A stretch of DNA of 42,831 bases from an uncultured Bacteroidota bacterium (GCA_902579065.1 CACHFI010000008.1:1-42831), one strand, 5' to 3'. Shown: positions 8,406-17,587, counted from the first letter of the stretch. Numbers and translations are program-made. Notes: generated by a model from the letters alone, not told the origin.

Positions 8406-8762
8406 TTAAATATTATATAAATTATATAATAAAAGTAACCATCCAGAAATAAAAAGAAGTCCACCAACTGGTGTAATAACACCTACAAAACTTATCTTAA
8501 ATATAGAAATTAAATATAAAGATCCAGAAAATAATATTATTCCAAATATTAATAAGTAAGCAACCAAATTTAAATCAAGAGAATATGATTTAGCAATTAA
8601 ACCGATCATGATTAAAGCTAATGAATGAAAAATTTGATATTGTACAGCCGTTTTAAAGACTTCTATTTTATCGGAAATAATATTTTCTAATGCATGAGCT
8701 CCAAATGCTCCTATAACTATTGATAAAATAGAAAAGATTACACCTATTTTTAATATCCACAT
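8406..8762 (-). CDS. DUF423 family small membrane protein
   Basis: The 118 aa hydrophobic protein has four predicted membrane segments. It carries the DUF423 hallmark IGAFGAHALENIISDKIEVFKTAVQYQIFHSLALI near its N-terminus and ends in ITPVGGLLFISGWLLLLYNLY. The family (YgdD in E. coli) is widespread in the inner membrane and has no firmly established function. It is convergent with paaE, with 4 bases between the stops, and unlikely to belong to the paa pathway. Confidence 0.85.
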   Translation of the reverse strand: MWILKIGVIFSILSIVIGAFGAHALENIISDKIEVFKTAVQYQIFHSLALIMIGLIAKSYSLDLNLVAYLLIFGIILFSGSLYLISIFKISFVGVITPVGGLLFISGWLLLLYNLYNI

Positions 8763-8848
8763 ATTTTTAAAATTAATTAAATAATATATAAAGCTAGTAA
8801 AAGAGAAATTAGTTATACATTGTTTTTGAATATTTTTATTTTCGTATT

Positions 8849-11125
8849 GTGAAAAAATTATTATTTATTATTTTTTTTCCTTTTTCTATTTTTTCTCAAT
8901 CAATAGATCATTGGGAAACTGTAGTTTTTGAAAATGATTTTTGGAAGTATTATGTTGGAATAAGTGAACCAGATTCAAATTGGCGAACTGTATCTTTTAA
9001 TGATTCTTTATGGCAAAATGGACAAGGTGGTTTTGGATACGGAGATGGAGATGATTCTACAATTATAAGCCCAACAATATCATTATATCTAAGAAAAGAG
9101 TTTTTAATTATTGATACTTCAGAAATTGGTGCTTTAGTTTTAGATATTGACTTTGATGATGGATTTGTTGCTTATCTAAATGATGTTGAAATAGCTAGAT
9201 CTAATATTGGTATTATTGGTGATCATCCATCATACAATCAAGTTGCAAATACCTATAAGGAGGCACAAATGTACCAAGGAGGTTCCCCTGATCAATTTAT
9301 AATTGATCCACATTTAATTGATACTGTTTTAAATCAAGGGGTTAATGTTTTATCTGTTCAAATTCATAACCAAGATATTTCTTCATCAGATTTGACAGCT
9401 CGTATTTTTTTATCATTGGGAATTACATCAACAACTTTAAACTATTTATCAACTCCTTCATGGTTTGTTCCTCCATTGATTTTTACATCATCAAATCTTC
9501 CTATTGTAATAATTAATACAAATAATCAAAATATATTAGATAGTGCTAGGATAATTTGTGACATGGGAATAATTGATAATGGTTTTGGTAATTTAAATAC
9601 AATCGGCGATATATTTAATGGGTATGATGGAAAAATTAGTATTGAATATAGAGGTAGTTCTTCTCAATTATTTCCAAAAAAATCATATGGTTTTGAGACA
9701 CAAGATTCTTTAGGTAATAATAATAATGTATCATTACTAGGTATGCCCTTTGAGAATGATTGGATATTATATGCGCCCTATACAGATAAAAGCCTAATGC
9801 GTAATTTTTTAACCTTCGATTTAGGTCGTAAGATGGGAAAATATTGTTCTAGAACTGCTTATTGTGAACTTGTAATTAATGGAGATTATCAAGGGGTTTA
9901 TATTCTAATGGAAAAAATAAAAAGAGATAAAAATAGAGTAGATATTGCTCGTTTAGATTCAGATGATTTAAATGGAGATAGTTTAACTGGTGGTTATATA
10001 GTTAAGATTGATAAATTTACTGGTTCAGGAGGTGGTAGTTGGTTGTCAAATTTTCCTAATTTGGGAGGAGGCTCTACTTTTATTCAGTATCATTATCCCG
10101 AAGGAGCCACACTACATCCTTTGCAAAAAAATTATATAGAAAACTTTGTTGATAGTTTTGAATATGCACTTGCTGGCCCTAACTTTAATGATTCTTTAAT
10201 AGGGTACTCAAAGTATATTGATGTAAATTCTTTTATAGACTTATATATTATTAATGAGCTTTCTAGAAATATTGATGGATACAGACTTAGTACTTATATG
10301 TATAAAGATAGAGATGATAATGGTGGTAAACTTTCAATGGGGCCTTTATGGGATTATAATTTAGCTTTTGGAAATGCAAACTTTTGTAATGGAGGTATTA
10401 CTTCTGGATGGGAAATTGATGATGGTGGACAAGGATGTGCCTGGAATAATGTTTTCTGGTTTGAAAGGCTTTTAGATGATACTAATTATGTAAATAAGTT
10501 AAAATGCAGATGGGAATATTTAAGAGATAATAGTTTTCATGAAGATTCTATTTTTAATTTTATTGATAGCACGGCTCTTTATATAGATCATGCTAGCCAA
10601 AGAAATTTTCAGAAATGGGATATTTTAGGCACATATGTTTGGCCTAATTATTATGTTGGAAACACATATCAAGACGAAATTAATTTTTTAAAAAATTGGA
10701 TAGGAGATAGGCTAGTATGGATAGATACAAATTTATTAGGAAACTGTTATGGTATTGTTGGCTGTACAGATCCTATTGCATGTAATTTTAATCAATTTGC
10801 TAATTATGATGATGGAAGTTGTATTTATGATTCTTACTCATATGACACATTGGTCTCAAATAGTAATATAAATTGGAATGGGATAGTATTATATGTTTCA
10901 GGAGATTATTCTATTGTATTAACTAATTCTTTGGGATGTGATAGTATAGCTAATATTAATTTTACTCTTGATCTAATGTCATTTAACACATTTAATAATT
11001 TTAATCAAAGTAATGTTGTTAAGATAACTAATGTGCTTGGAAAAGAGATTTCATTTGAATATGATAAAATATTGTTTTTTCATTTTGATGATGGTAGGAT
11101 AGAAAAAAAAATAATATTTAAATAA
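8849..11125 (+). CDS. Secreted CotH-kinase-family protein with T9SS-like C-terminal tail
   Basis: Secreted protein of 758 aa. A signal peptide (KKLLFIIFFPFSIFSQ) is followed by a beta-sandwich region (about 20-190; LDIDFDDGFVAYLNDVEIARS). A CotH kinase domain follows (about 215-600) with IEYRGSSSQLFPKKSYGFE, DWILYAPYTDKSLMRN, GVYILMEKIKRDKNRVDI and MGPLWDYNLAFGN. Near 638-661 is a GCTDP...DDGSC motif, then an Ig-like piece ending LGCDSIANINFTL. The last 36 residues (ITNVLGKEISFEY, DDGRIEKKIIF) resemble a type A T9SS sorting tail. CotH proteins are atypical kinases; here the protein is probably outside the cell or on its surface. The start is a GTG, with no nearby ATG that keeps the signal peptide. 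Substrate unknown. Confidence 0.85.
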   Translation: MKKLLFIIFFPFSIFSQSIDHWETVVFENDFWKYYVGISEPDSNWRTVSFNDSLWQNGQGGFGYGDGDDSTIISPTISLYLRKEFLIIDTSEIGALVLDIDFDDGFVAYLNDVEIARSNIGIIGDHPSYNQVANTYKEAQMYQGGSPDQFIIDPHLIDTVLNQGVNVLSVQIHNQDISSSDLTARIFLSLGITSTTLNYLSTPSWFVPPLIFTSSNLPIVIINTNNQNILDSARIICDMGIIDNGFGNLNTIGDIFNGYDGKISIEYRGSSSQLFPKKSYGFETQDSLGNNNNVSLLGMPFENDWILYAPYTDKSLMRNFLTFDLGRKMGKYCSRTAYCELVINGDYQGVYILMEKIKRDKNRVDIARLDSDDLNGDSLTGGYIVKIDKFTGSGGGSWLSNFPNLGGGSTFIQYHYPEGATLHPLQKNYIENFVDSFEYALAGPNFNDSLIGYSKYIDVNSFIDLYIINELSRNIDGYRLSTYMYKDRDDNGGKLSMGPLWDYNLAFGNANFCNGGITSGWEIDDGGQGCAWNNVFWFERLLDDTNYVNKLKCRWEYLRDNSFHEDSIFNFIDSTALYIDHASQRNFQKWDILGTYVWPNYYVGNTYQDEINFLKNWIGDRLVWIDTNLLGNCYGIVGCTDPIACNFNQFANYDDGSCIYDSYSYDTLVSNSNINWNGIVLYVSGDYSIVLTNSLGCDSIANINFTLDLMSFNTFNNFNQSNVVKITNVLGKEISFEYDKILFFHFDDGRIEKKIIFK

Positions 11126-11126
11126 A

Positions 11127-11834
11127 TTAAATTTCCTTTATGACTAAATTATCATCTATTCTAAATCTGTCACCGTAAATACCATTTTTATCAGCTTCTC
11201 CAATTCCAAAAATCATAACTACATGTGATTGCCAATTGAGCTTTAATATTTTTTTTATTCTTTTTTCATCAAATCCCTCCATTGGACATGAATCAAATCC
11301 TTCAGCTACAAGAGCCATCATAAAATTTTGACAGGCTAATGCGGTTGATTTACTTACTGTTTCAAATAATTGATGTTTGTATATAGGACCTCTAATAATT
11401 GGTCTGTAAAAACCAACAAAATTGAAAAAAACATAAAAAATTCTTTTTAAGATCCCATAAATACCAAATCTATCATGTGAATATGCAAAAGGAATTAGTC
11501 TTTGATAGTATTTGTTGACCAAAGGAATTAACTTATCTCTTTTTTTATAATCTTCAATTATTAAATCTCGATTTCTTTTCCATGTATCAATTCTTGCTAC
11601 TGCAATTACAATTTCTTTAGCTGTTTTTGCAGCATTTTGTGAAAAGCAAGCTTCGACAACCTTATTTTTATTTTTAGAATTTCGTACCCAATAAAATTCC
11701 CAAGGTTGTAAATTAGATGAATTAGGAGCAAGAGTAGCAGCTTTCAAGCATTTTCTCATGATTTCTTCGGGAACTTCCTTATCTGTAAACTTTCTTACTG
11801 ATCTCCTATTCTCTACCGCTTCAAAAAAATCCAT
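11127..11834 (-). CDS. Nitroreductase family flavoprotein
   Basis: The 235 aa protein has the nitroreductase FMN-binding start FFEAVENRRSVRKFTDKEVP and the APNSSNLQPWEFYWV block. The C-terminal block has LACQNFMMALVAEGFDSCPMEGFD and a GIGEADKNGIYGDRFR tail. The family reduces nitro compounds, quinones or flavins with NAD(P)H. An unusually long basic and aromatic middle segment (about 105-160, HDRFGIYGILKRIFYVFFNF) sits where many members have a shorter linker. The physiological substrate cannot be read from sequence. It lies downstream of ssrA behind a hairpin and is convergent with the CotH gene. Confidence 0.82.
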   Translation of the reverse strand: MDFFEAVENRRSVRKFTDKEVPEEIMRKCLKAATLAPNSSNLQPWEFYWVRNSKNKNKVVEACFSQNAAKTAKEIVIAVARIDTWKRNRDLIIEDYKKRDKLIPLVNKYYQRLIPFAYSHDRFGIYGILKRIFYVFFNFVGFYRPIIRGPIYKHQLFETVSKSTALACQNFMMALVAEGFDSCPMEGFDEKRIKKILKLNWQSHVVMIFGIGEADKNGIYGDRFRIDDNLVIKEI

Positions 11835-11870
11835 TTCTTAAAAAATTATAAAATTTTCTGTAAAAATACG

Positions 11871-11893
11871 AAACCCACTCAAAATGAGTGGGT
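11871..11893 (-). terminator. Hairpin terminator after ssrA
   Basis: AAACCCACTCA / TGAGTGGGTTT can form a perfect 11-bp stem with a 3-base loop. It starts 7 bases beyond the encoded CCA of tmRNA. The minus-strand tail (CGTATTTTTAC) is only moderately T-rich. Confidence 0.7.
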
Positions 11894-11900
11894 TTGTTTT

Positions 11901-12267
11901 TGGTGGAGCTGGTGGGTTTCGAACCCACGTCCTAACAAGGTGTTAAATAACTTTCTACATGCTTATCTACTATTAATTTTCGAAATAAGTCTGGTAAATA
12001 GCACCCAATTCTTATCCTTATCTTCTAAGTTTTCATTTGTTTAACGAAGCATTAAACAAACTATCCTGATATTAATGATGCCTCATTATTAAAGGATTCA
12101 GGAATTCCTTTAAAAGAGACAAAAGCTATTCTAATTTATAAATTAGGCAGCTAAAGCGTAATTATTTTCGCCAATTAAAAAATTGAATTTTAAATTTAAC
12201 GAGCCAAAATACAAAGCTCGACATGCTTATTAATCAACTAGACTTGCAGTCAAATCCAGTCAGCCCC
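11901..12267 (-). ncRNA. ssrA: tmRNA (transfer-messenger RNA)
   Basis: The 5' end GGGGCUG pairs with 3' CAGCUCC to form a 7-bp acceptor stem with a G3:U wobble, the alanyl-tRNA synthetase identity element. The T arm (GTGGGTTCGAAACCCAC) and an encoded CCA follow. The 5' end GGGGCUGACUGGAUUUGACUG is typical of one-piece tmRNA. The tag frame lies at 12172-12143. Length of about 367 nt is normal. tmRNA with SmpB rescues ribosomes stalled on broken messages and tags the product for proteolysis; FtsH, encoded at the right edge, is one known consumer of tagged proteins in other bacteria. Confidence 0.96.
12143..12172 (-). other. tmRNA tag-peptide reading frame (GENNYALAA-stop)
   Basis: On the minus strand GGC GAA AAT AAT TAC GCT TTA GCT GCC TAA encodes GENNYALAA, preceded by the charged Ala. 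The -YALAA end is the expected degron for Bacteroidota-type tags. Confidence 0.93.
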
Positions 12268-12291
12268 ATGAAATAATGAACTTTTTTTTAG

Positions 12292-12299
12292 CAAAATTA
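12292..12299 (-). promoter_or_regulatory. Putative -7 box of ssrA
   Basis: The minus strand reads TAATTTTG, an exact TAnnTTTG match, about 25 bases before the mature tmRNA 5' end. This implies a short leader to be removed by RNase P. No convincing -33 element was seen at the expected distance. Confidence 0.45.
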
Positions 12300-12308
12300 G
12301 CAAATTCA

Positions 12309-12339
12309 ATTGCTTTCGCCCTTTCAATGTTTACTTTTG
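12309..12339 (+). promoter_or_regulatory. Putative promoter of the saccharopine dehydrogenase-like gene
   Basis: ATTG (12309-12312), a 19-base spacer and TACTTTTG (12332-12339) match the Bacteroidota consensus with the same spacer as the paaA promoter. The predicted leader to the ATG at 12356 is about 10 bases. It lies back to back with the ssrA -7 box. Confidence 0.6.
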
Positions 12340-12355
12340 TTTAAAAAAAGGAAAA

Positions 12356-13549
12356 ATGAATATTGGTATTTTAAGAGAAGAAAAAGTCCCTGCAGATAAA
12401 AGAGTGCCGTTTTCTCCTTCTCAGTGTAAACAAATTATAACAGAGTTTCCGGAACTTAAAATTTTTGTTCAAAGTAGTGATATTAGATGTTTTTCAGATG
12501 AAGACTATTTAAAAAATGGTATTCCTATTGTTGATAGCTTAGAATCCTGTGATATCCTTTTTGGAATAAAAGAAGTGCCTAAAGATAAATTAATTGCCAA
12601 TAAAACATATTTGTTTTTTTCTCACACAATAAAAAAACAAGAATACAACAGAGAGCTGCTAAAAAAGATGATTAAGCTGAATATCAGAATGATTGATTAT
12701 GAGGTTTTAAAATACAATAATGGAAGTAGAATACTAGGTTTTGGTAGGTATGCTGGAATAATAGGTGCATATAATGGTTTATTAACCTATGGCTTAAAGC
12801 ATGGTTTTTATTCATTAAAACCTGCCAATAAGTGTATCGATCGAAATGAAATGGATAATTATTTAAATGATGTTAAATTATCTAATGAAAAATTTCTAAT
12901 TACAGGAAAGGGTAGAGTAGGTTCGGGAATTTTAGAAACAATTAAGAAGCTTAATATTGAAGAAGTTAATATTGATGATTATTTAAATAAAATATTTGAT
13001 CATCCAGTATATTTAAATATAGATGTTTTGGATTATAATGCAAGAATTGATGGTAAAGAATCAACTTTCTCTGATTTTTTAAATGATTCATCTTTATATA
13101 AATCTACATTTATGAAATATGCTGCAAAAACTGATTTGTATTTTGCTGGTCATTTTTATGCAACTGGAGCTCCTTATTTATTCACAAGAAAAGACGTAAA
13201 ATCACCTGATTTTAATATTTCAGTAGTTGCAGATATTTCTTGTGATATTGATGGTCCCGTCGCTACAACAATTAAACCATCAACCATTGATAATCCAATT
13301 TATGGTTACAATAGAAATACTGAAAAAGAAGATGATTTTATGACTAATGATATAATTGCAGTAATGGCAGTAGATAATTTACCGTGTGAATTACCAAAAG
13401 ACTCTTCTGAAGATTTTGGAGAGCATTTGATTAATCATATTATTCCAATTATTAATTCAGATAATAAAATAATAGAGGGAGCAACAATATGTAAAGATGG
13501 TGATCTAACTAAAAATTACGAGTATTTAAGAGATTATGTTAATTCCTAA
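12356..13549 (+). CDS. Saccharopine dehydrogenase (lysine-forming)/alanine dehydrogenase-like oxidoreductase
   Basis: The 397 aa protein has an AlaDH/PNT-type N-terminal domain (NIGILREEKVPADKRVPFSP, GIKEVPKDKLIANKTYLFFSHTIKK) and GFGRYAGIIGAYNGLLTYG. A degenerate nucleotide-binding segment follows (FLITGKGRVGSGILETIKKL), then VVADISCDIDGPVATTIKPSTIDNPIYGYN. The last block and FGRYAG resemble the lysine-forming NAD-dependent saccharopine dehydrogenase (yeast LYS1) more than bacterial alanine dehydrogenase. The reaction is therefore probably an amino-acid oxidoreductase on lysine/2-oxoglutarate or a relative; the substrate is inferred, not shown. A purine-rich AAAGGAAAA precedes the ATG. It is convergent with rpe, with 4 bases of overlap. 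Confidence 0.7.
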   Translation: MNIGILREEKVPADKRVPFSPSQCKQIITEFPELKIFVQSSDIRCFSDEDYLKNGIPIVDSLESCDILFGIKEVPKDKLIANKTYLFFSHTIKKQEYNRELLKKMIKLNIRMIDYEVLKYNNGSRILGFGRYAGIIGAYNGLLTYGLKHGFYSLKPANKCIDRNEMDNYLNDVKLSNEKFLITGKGRVGSGILETIKKLNIEEVNIDDYLNKIFDHPVYLNIDVLDYNARIDGKESTFSDFLNDSSLYKSTFMKYAAKTDLYFAGHFYATGAPYLFTRKDVKSPDFNISVVADISCDIDGPVATTIKPSTIDNPIYGYNRNTEKEDDFMTNDIIAVMAVDNLPCELPKDSSEDFGEHLINHIIPIINSDNKIIEGATICKDGDLTKNYEYLRDYVNS

Positions 13550-14196
13550 ATTGATTTCAAATCAGATATGGTTTGTGTAGGGTTTTCTGATCTAAATACA
13601 AAGCTACCGGCAACTAATACATCAGCTCCAGCATCAATTAATTTTTTTGCATTATTAATATTAACTCCACCATCAATTTCTATATGAGTTTTTAAACCTC
13701 TGTCATCAATCATTTTTCTTAGTTTTTTTACTTTATCATATGTCATATCTTCAAGTTTTTGTCCTCCAAAACCTGGATTTATAGACATTATAAGAACCAT
13801 AAAACATTTTGGTAGAATATCTTCAAGTACACTTACAGGTGTGGTTAAATTTAAAACTACACCAGCTTTACAACCAGCATCATTAATTTGAGATAATGTT
13901 CTGTCAAGATGTATTGTTGATTCATAATGAACAGTAATAATATCAGCACCAACGTTTGCAAATTCTTCAATGTATCTTTCAGGCTTTTCAATCATAAGAT
14001 GAACATCTAGAGGTTTGGTAGCATGTTTTTTAATGGCCTTGATTATAGGCATTCCATAAGAGATATTTGGCACAAAATGACCATCCATTACATCAATATG
14101 AAACCAATCAGCCTCACTATTATTTACCATTTCGCAATCTCTTTGAAGATTTCCAAAATCTGCTGCTAACATCGATGGTGCAATTAAATGTTTCAT
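13546..14196 (-). CDS. rpe: Ribulose-phosphate 3-epimerase
   Basis: TIM-barrel protein of 216 aa with all Rpe hallmarks: IAPSMLAADFGNL, WFHIDVMDGHFVPNISYG, VHLMIEKPE, NPGFGGQKL and IEIDGGVN. It interconverts ribulose 5-phosphate and xylulose 5-phosphate in the pentose phosphate pathway, using the metal bound by the His and Asp residues in these motifs. ATG at 14196 begins about 20 bases after the rpoD terminator, so it may have its own promoter or depend on read-through. I did not find a clean TAnnTTTG box there. Confidence 0.95.
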   Translation of the reverse strand: MKHLIAPSMLAADFGNLQRDCEMVNNSEADWFHIDVMDGHFVPNISYGMPIIKAIKKHATKPLDVHLMIEKPERYIEEFANVGADIITVHYESTIHLDRTLSQINDAGCKAGVVLNLTTPVSVLEDILPKCFMVLIMSINPGFGGQKLEDMTYDKVKKLRKMIDDRGLKTHIEIDGGVNINNAKKLIDAGADVLVAGSFVFRSENPTQTISDLKSI

Positions 14197-14214
14197 AATT
14201 ATAAAATTAAAAAA

Positions 14215-14236
14215 AAAGAGGTCAATAGACCTCTTT
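14215..14236 (-). terminator. Intrinsic terminator after rpoD
   Basis: AAAGAGGTC / GACCTCTTT forms a 9-bp stem with an AATA loop and is followed on the minus strand by a run of about ten T. It sits 4 bases past the rpoD stop. Confidence 0.85.
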
Positions 14237-14239
14237 AGA

Positions 14240-15103
14240 TTAACCTAAATATGTTTTAAGAATTTTACTTCTAGTTGTATGTTTAAGTCTTCTAACAGCT
14301 TTTTCTTTTATTTGCCTCACTCTTTCCCTAGTTAAATCAAACTTTTCTCCTATTTCTTCAAGTGTCATTGCATGTCCTGCATTCAAACCAAAGTATGATG
14401 AAACAACATCAGCTTCTCTTGGAGTAAGAGTATCTAATGCTCTTCTAATCTCTTCTCTAAGTGAGTCAAGCATTAATTGAGTATCAGGACTTGGGCTTTC
14501 ATCACTTCCCATTACATCATATAAATTACTGTCTTCACCTTCAATTAATGGAGCATCCATTGATACGTGTCTACCAGTATTTTTTAATGATTGCTTCACT
14601 TCAGTGAGAGAAAGATCAACTAAATCAGCTATTTCTTCAGCAGTTGGAGGTCTTTCAAACTTTTGCTCTAATTGAGCATAGGCTTTATTAATTTTATTTA
14701 TTGATCCAATTTTATTTAAAGGAAGCCTAACAATTCTTGATTGTTCAGCTAATGCTTGTAAGATAGATTGTCTAATCCACCATACAGCATATGAAATAAA
14801 TTTAAAACCTCTTGTTTCATCAAATCTTTTTGCAGCTTTAATTAAACCAAGATTTCCTTCATTAATTAAATCAGGTAATGTTAAACCTTGATTTTGATAT
14901 TGCTTAGCAACTGAAACTACAAACCTAAGATTGGCTTTTGTCATTTTATCTAAAGCTTTTTCATCACCAGCTTTGATTTTTTGAGCTAATTCTACTTCTT
15001 CTTCAGCAGTAATTAAATCAACTCTTCCAATTTCTTGTAAATATTTGTCTAGAGAAGCAGTTTCTCTATTGGTTACCTGTTTTGTAATTTTCAGTTGTCT
15101 CAT
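14240..15103 (-). CDS. rpoD: Primary sigma factor RpoD/SigA (short Bacteroidota form)
   Basis: The 287 aa sigma-70 protein starts with region 1.2 ([24 protein letters not shown]) and lacks region 1.1. Region 2 follows ([44 protein letters not shown]), then region 3 ([11 protein letters not shown]) and region 4 ([34 protein letters not shown]). This is the typical primary sigma factor of Bacteroidota, which recognises -33 TTTG / -7 TAnnTTTG rather than the E. coli consensus. Several such boxes are seen in this window. It follows pnp by about 32 bases and ends at a strong terminator. Confidence 0.95.
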   Translation of the reverse strand: MRQLKITKQVTNRETASLDKYLQEIGRVDLITAEEEVELAQKIKAGDEKALDKMTKANLRFVVSVAKQYQNQGLTLPDLINEGNLGLIKAAKRFDETRGFKFISYAVWWIRQSILQALAEQSRIVRLPLNKIGSINKINKAYAQLEQKFERPPTAEEIADLVDLSLTEVKQSLKNTGRHVSMDAPLIEGEDSNLYDVMGSDESPSPDTQLMLDSLREEIRRALDTLTPREADVVSSYFGLNAGHAMTLEEIGEKFDLTRERVRQIKEKAVRRLKHTTRSKILKTYLG

Positions 15104-15135
15104 ATTGTATTGTTTTATGAAAAATTAAAAATAAA

Positions 15136-17265
15136 TTATTTTTTCTTTTCTGGTTTAGGAAGTAAAACTTTTCTAGATAATTTAAGTTTTCCACTTCTTT
15201 CGTCAATATCAATCAATTTAACTTCAATTTCTTGACCTTCTTTAAGTACATCTTCAACATTTTCTACTCTTTCCCAAGAAATTTCTGAAACATGTAAAAG
15301 ACCATCAGTATTTGATGAGATACCAATAAATGCTCCATATGGCATTATTGATTTAACTTTTCCTTTATATGTTTTTCCTTTCTCAGGAATAAATGCAATT
15401 GATCTAATTTTTTCAATAGCTAAATCAATTTTTTCTTGATTTGTTCCTAAAATTTCTACAACTCCTTTTTCATCAACTTCTTCAATAGAAATAACAGTTT
15501 CTGTTGTTGCCTGCATTTCTTGAATAATTTTTCCTCCAGGGCCAATTATACCACCTATTGTTGATTTTGGAACTTCAAGTTTTATAATTTTTGGAGTATG
15601 ATCTTTAAGTTGTACTCTTGGCTCACTAATAGTGTCAGTTAGTTTTTCTAGGATGTGTAATCTTCCATCTCTTGCTTGATTTAAGGCTTTCTCTAAAATA
15701 TCATATGAAAGACCTTGTATTTTTATATCCATTTGACAAGCAGTTATTCCATCTACAGTTCCGGTTACTTTGAAATCCATATCTCCTAAATGATCTTCAT
15801 CACCAAGAATATCAGACAGAACAGCAAATTTGCTTGTATCCTCATAGTCTGAAATTAATCCCATTGCAATTCCTGAAACAGGTTTTTTAATTTTGACTCC
15901 TGCATCCATTAGAGCTAGTGTACCAGCGCATACTGTAGCCATTGATGAAGAACCATTTGATTCTAATATATCTGAAACAATCCTCACAGTGTAAGGATTA
16001 TCACTAGGAATCATTTTTTTAAGAGCTCTTTGTGCTAGATTACCGTGACCTATTTCTCTTCTACTGGTTCCTCTAAGCATTCTTGCTTCTCCAGTTGAAA
16101 ATGGTGGGAAGTTGTAATGTAAATAAAAATCTTCATGTCCTTGATAAGTTACACCATCTAATCTATTTACATCAGTACTTGATCCCAAGGTAACTGTTGT
16201 TAATGATTGTGTCTCACCTCTAGTGAAGACAGCTGACCCATGAGGAGAAGATAAGTAATCTATTTCACACCAAATTGGTCTTATTTCATCAGTTTTTCTT
16301 CCATCTAATCTAATTCCTTCATTTAAAACTAGATTACGAACTGCTTCTTTTTCAACATCGTGATAGTATACTCCAATAAGATAAGCATTTTCAGTTGCCT
16401 CTTCTTCATCTAGTGTACTTATATATTCTTCTTTTACAGCTCTAAACTTTTCAGATCTTTCCTCTTTAGAAAGAGCTTGTTTTGCAACTTCGTATACTTT
16501 GTCATATGTTGCTTCTCTAATATTTTTTCTTAACTCTTCATCATGAGTTTCATGACAATATTCTCTTTTAGGAGAAGATTTTTCAATTTTCTTTGCAAGA
16601 TTAAGTTGAGCTTGGCATTGAACTTTGATAGCTTCGTGAGCAATCTTAATAGCTTCAATCATTTCATTTTCTGAAACTTCGTTCATTTCTCCCTCTACCA
16701 TTGCAACACTATCAGCAGATGCACCAACCATTAAGTCAATATCTGCAGATTCTAAATCTTGAGATGAAGGATTTATTACGTATTCATTGTTAATTCTTGC
16801 TACTCTTACTTCAGAAATAGGTCCGTTAAAAGGAATATCTGATACTGCAATAGCAGTTGATGCTGCTAGAGCAGCAAGAGTATCTGGTTTTACATTTTCA
16901 TCATGAGAGTTTAGTGAAATCATTATTTGTACTTCTGCATGATAATCACTTGGAAACATAGGTCTAAGAATTCTATCAACTAATCTCATTACCAATATTT
17001 CTTGATCAGTTGGTCTTGCTTCTCTTTTAAGGAATCCTCCTGGAAATCTACCATCAGCAGCAAATTTTTCTCTATAGTCAACTGTTAATGGTAAAAAATC
17101 AACCCCTTCTCTTGCTTCTTTGTTTGAAACTACAGTAGCCAATAAATGGGTTTTTCCCATTCTAACTTCTACTGAACCGTGTGCTTGTTTAGCTAATTTT
17201 CCTGTTGTTAGAATGATTTCTCTTCCATCATCTAACTTAATTATTTCTTTTTCTTCTTTAATCAT
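15136..17265 (-). CDS. pnp: Polynucleotide phosphorylase
   Basis: The 709 aa protein has two RNase PH-like halves ([44 protein letters not shown]), a KH domain ([21 protein letters not shown]) and a C-terminal S1 domain ([30 protein letters not shown]). It degrades RNA 3' to 5' with phosphate and is a central RNA decay enzyme. It lies directly behind the rpsO terminator, repeating the classical rpsO-pnp neighbourhood seen in many bacteria. The leader ACACACAAACACA before the ATG has no Shine-Dalgarno, as is usual in this phylum. Confidence 0.97.
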   Translation of the reverse strand: MIKEEKEIIKLDDGREIILTTGKLAKQAHGSVEVRMGKTHLLATVVSNKEAREGVDFLPLTVDYREKFAADGRFPGGFLKREARPTDQEILVMRLVDRILRPMFPSDYHAEVQIMISLNSHDENVKPDTLAALAASTAIAVSDIPFNGPISEVRVARINNEYVINPSSQDLESADIDLMVGASADSVAMVEGEMNEVSENEMIEAIKIAHEAIKVQCQAQLNLAKKIEKSSPKREYCHETHDEELRKNIREATYDKVYEVAKQALSKEERSEKFRAVKEEYISTLDEEEATENAYLIGVYYHDVEKEAVRNLVLNEGIRLDGRKTDEIRPIWCEIDYLSSPHGSAVFTRGETQSLTTVTLGSSTDVNRLDGVTYQGHEDFYLHYNFPPFSTGEARMLRGTSRREIGHGNLAQRALKKMIPSDNPYTVRIVSDILESNGSSSMATVCAGTLALMDAGVKIKKPVSGIAMGLISDYEDTSKFAVLSDILGDEDHLGDMDFKVTGTVDGITACQMDIKIQGLSYDILEKALNQARDGRLHILEKLTDTISEPRVQLKDHTPKIIKLEVPKSTIGGIIGPGGKIIQEMQATTETVISIEEVDEKGVVEILGTNQEKIDLAIEKIRSIAFIPEKGKTYKGKVKSIMPYGAFIGISSNTDGLLHVSEISWERVENVEDVLKEGQEIEVKLIDIDERSGKLKLSRKVLLPKPEKKK

Positions 17266-17288
17266 TGTGTTTGTGTGTATAAAATAAA

Positions 17289-17310
17289 GAAGGCAATTTT
17301 AGTTGCCTTC
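17289..17310 (-). terminator. Hairpin between rpsO and pnp
   Basis: GAAGGCAA / TTGCCTTC forms an 8-bp stem with a 6-base loop, followed on the minus strand by TTTATTTTAT. It acts as the rpsO terminator, or as an attenuator and processing site if transcription continues into pnp. Confidence 0.75.
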
Positions 17311-17323
17311 ATTCAGATTGATA

Positions 17324-17587
17324 TTATCTTCTTAAGCCGAGATCCTTAACCAGTTCTCTGTATTTGATAATGTCTTTTTTCATTAGATAATCAAGTAATT
17401 TTCTTCTTTTACCTACCATTATTTGAAGTGATTTTTGAGTTCCAAAATCTTTTTTATTGTTCTTTAGATGATCAGTTAGGTGTTTAATTCTAGAAGTAAA
17501 AAGAGCAACTTGGCTGTAAACAGAACCAGTATCTGTTTCATTACTTCCATATTTCTTAAAAATTTCTTGTTTATTTATATTACTCAT
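17324..17587 (-). CDS. rpsO: Small ribosomal subunit protein uS15
   Basis: The 87 aa protein carries the S15 signature TGSVYSQVALFTSRIKHLTDHLK and the C-terminal KRRKLLDYLMKKDIIKYRELVKDLGLRR. S15 binds 16S rRNA early in 30S assembly. Length is the normal 87-89 residues. It is preceded by a TAAATTTG promoter box and followed by a hairpin, then pnp. Confidence 0.97.
   Translation of the reverse strand: MSNINKQEIFKKYGSNETDTGSVYSQVALFTSRIKHLTDHLKNNKKDFGTQKSLQIMVGKRRKLLDYLMKKDIIKYRELVKDLGLRR

Noticed and set aside
11901-11930. Possible tRNA gene suggested by the GTTCGAAAC T arm and CCA
   Set aside because: No anticodon arm follows at tRNA distance. The acceptor partner is about 340 bases away with a tag reading frame between, so it is tmRNA.
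12143-12267. Possible small ORFs in the 520-base stretch between the nitroreductase and dehydrogenase genes
   Set aside because: The stretch is accounted for by tmRNA, its terminator and two divergent promoters; the only meaningful reading frame is the tag.
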